Source: an uncultured Bacteroidales bacterium (lineage in GTDB: Bacteria > Bacteroidota > Bacteroidia > Bacteroidales > P3). From it: a DNA stretch of 14,300 nucleotides. Shown here one piece after another: positions 14,273 through 14,300 of this stretch. Made by a program: the position numbers and the translations under genes. The notes beneath the pieces are model-generated. The model did no database searches, had not been told where the DNA came from, and saw only the letters and a program-made list of their open reading frames with translations. Numbering within the stretch: position 1 is the stretch's first letter; every line of letters starts with the position of its first letter. The DNA lies in assembly GCA_937876865.1 (NCBI GenBank), contig CALEFF010000037.1, positions 1-14,300 of the forward strand, written 5' to 3'.

Positions 14273-14300
14273 GTATGTAAACAAAATTTCTATAAATTTA

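Noticed and set aside
1..14300. CRISPR array, tRNA, rRNA, insertion sequence, toxin-antitoxin or defence system
   Set aside because: No regular direct repeats, transposase, cloverleaf-like segments or effector domains were seen. Gene content is housekeeping and envelope, so I do not claim a new mobile or defence system.

Overview
The window reads as dense, low-GC chromosomal DNA from a member of the Bacteroidota, probably Bacteroidales-like. The evidence is TAnnTTTG promoter boxes beside start codons, almost no Shine-Dalgarno sites, several SPII lipoproteins, and families typical of the phylum: a glutaminyl-cyclase-like M28 lipoprotein, a Rieske-like lipoprotein, HddA/HddC and an LPS kinase. 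No rRNA, tRNA, CRISPR array, insertion sequence or phage gene is visible, and no gap between genes exceeds about 100 bases.

Left edge (1-1030). A TPR protein on the minus strand runs off the window and meets, head to head, a plus-strand gene of unknown family. Neither has a convincing start codon, so the junction around 95-140 looks rearranged, frameshifted or chimeric. A small lipoprotein gene follows, then a terminator shared with the convergent operon.

Minus-strand operon (7300 down to 1036). Seven genes are packed with overlaps or gaps of at most 19 bases: rbfA, a LolC/E-type permease, cysS, a glutaminyl-cyclase-like lipoprotein, a Rieske-like lipoprotein with only cysteine ligands, lpxK and punA. 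Ribosome maturation and tRNA charging are thus joined to envelope building (lipoprotein sorting, lipid A phosphorylation, exported-protein modification) and purine salvage.

Plus-strand operon (7368 to 14211). A 67-base divergent promoter carries a perfect 10-base inverted repeat with a -7 box in each arm. Rightward genes are queD, an AI-2E-family membrane protein, a zinc-ribbon methyltransferase, a GT4-type glycosyltransferase, hddA, hddC, an FlK-like hotdog thioesterase and an RlmL-type rRNA methyltransferase, ending at a strong hairpin terminator. The four middle genes suggest GDP-D-glycero-alpha-D-manno-heptose made for a surface glycan.

Most of the window is conventional housekeeping and envelope biology, and I did not find a convincing new defence or mobile system. 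The points most worth a second look are the broken junction at the left edge, the four-cysteine Rieske-like lipoprotein, the methyltransferase with an altered SAM motif, and the mirrored promoter.
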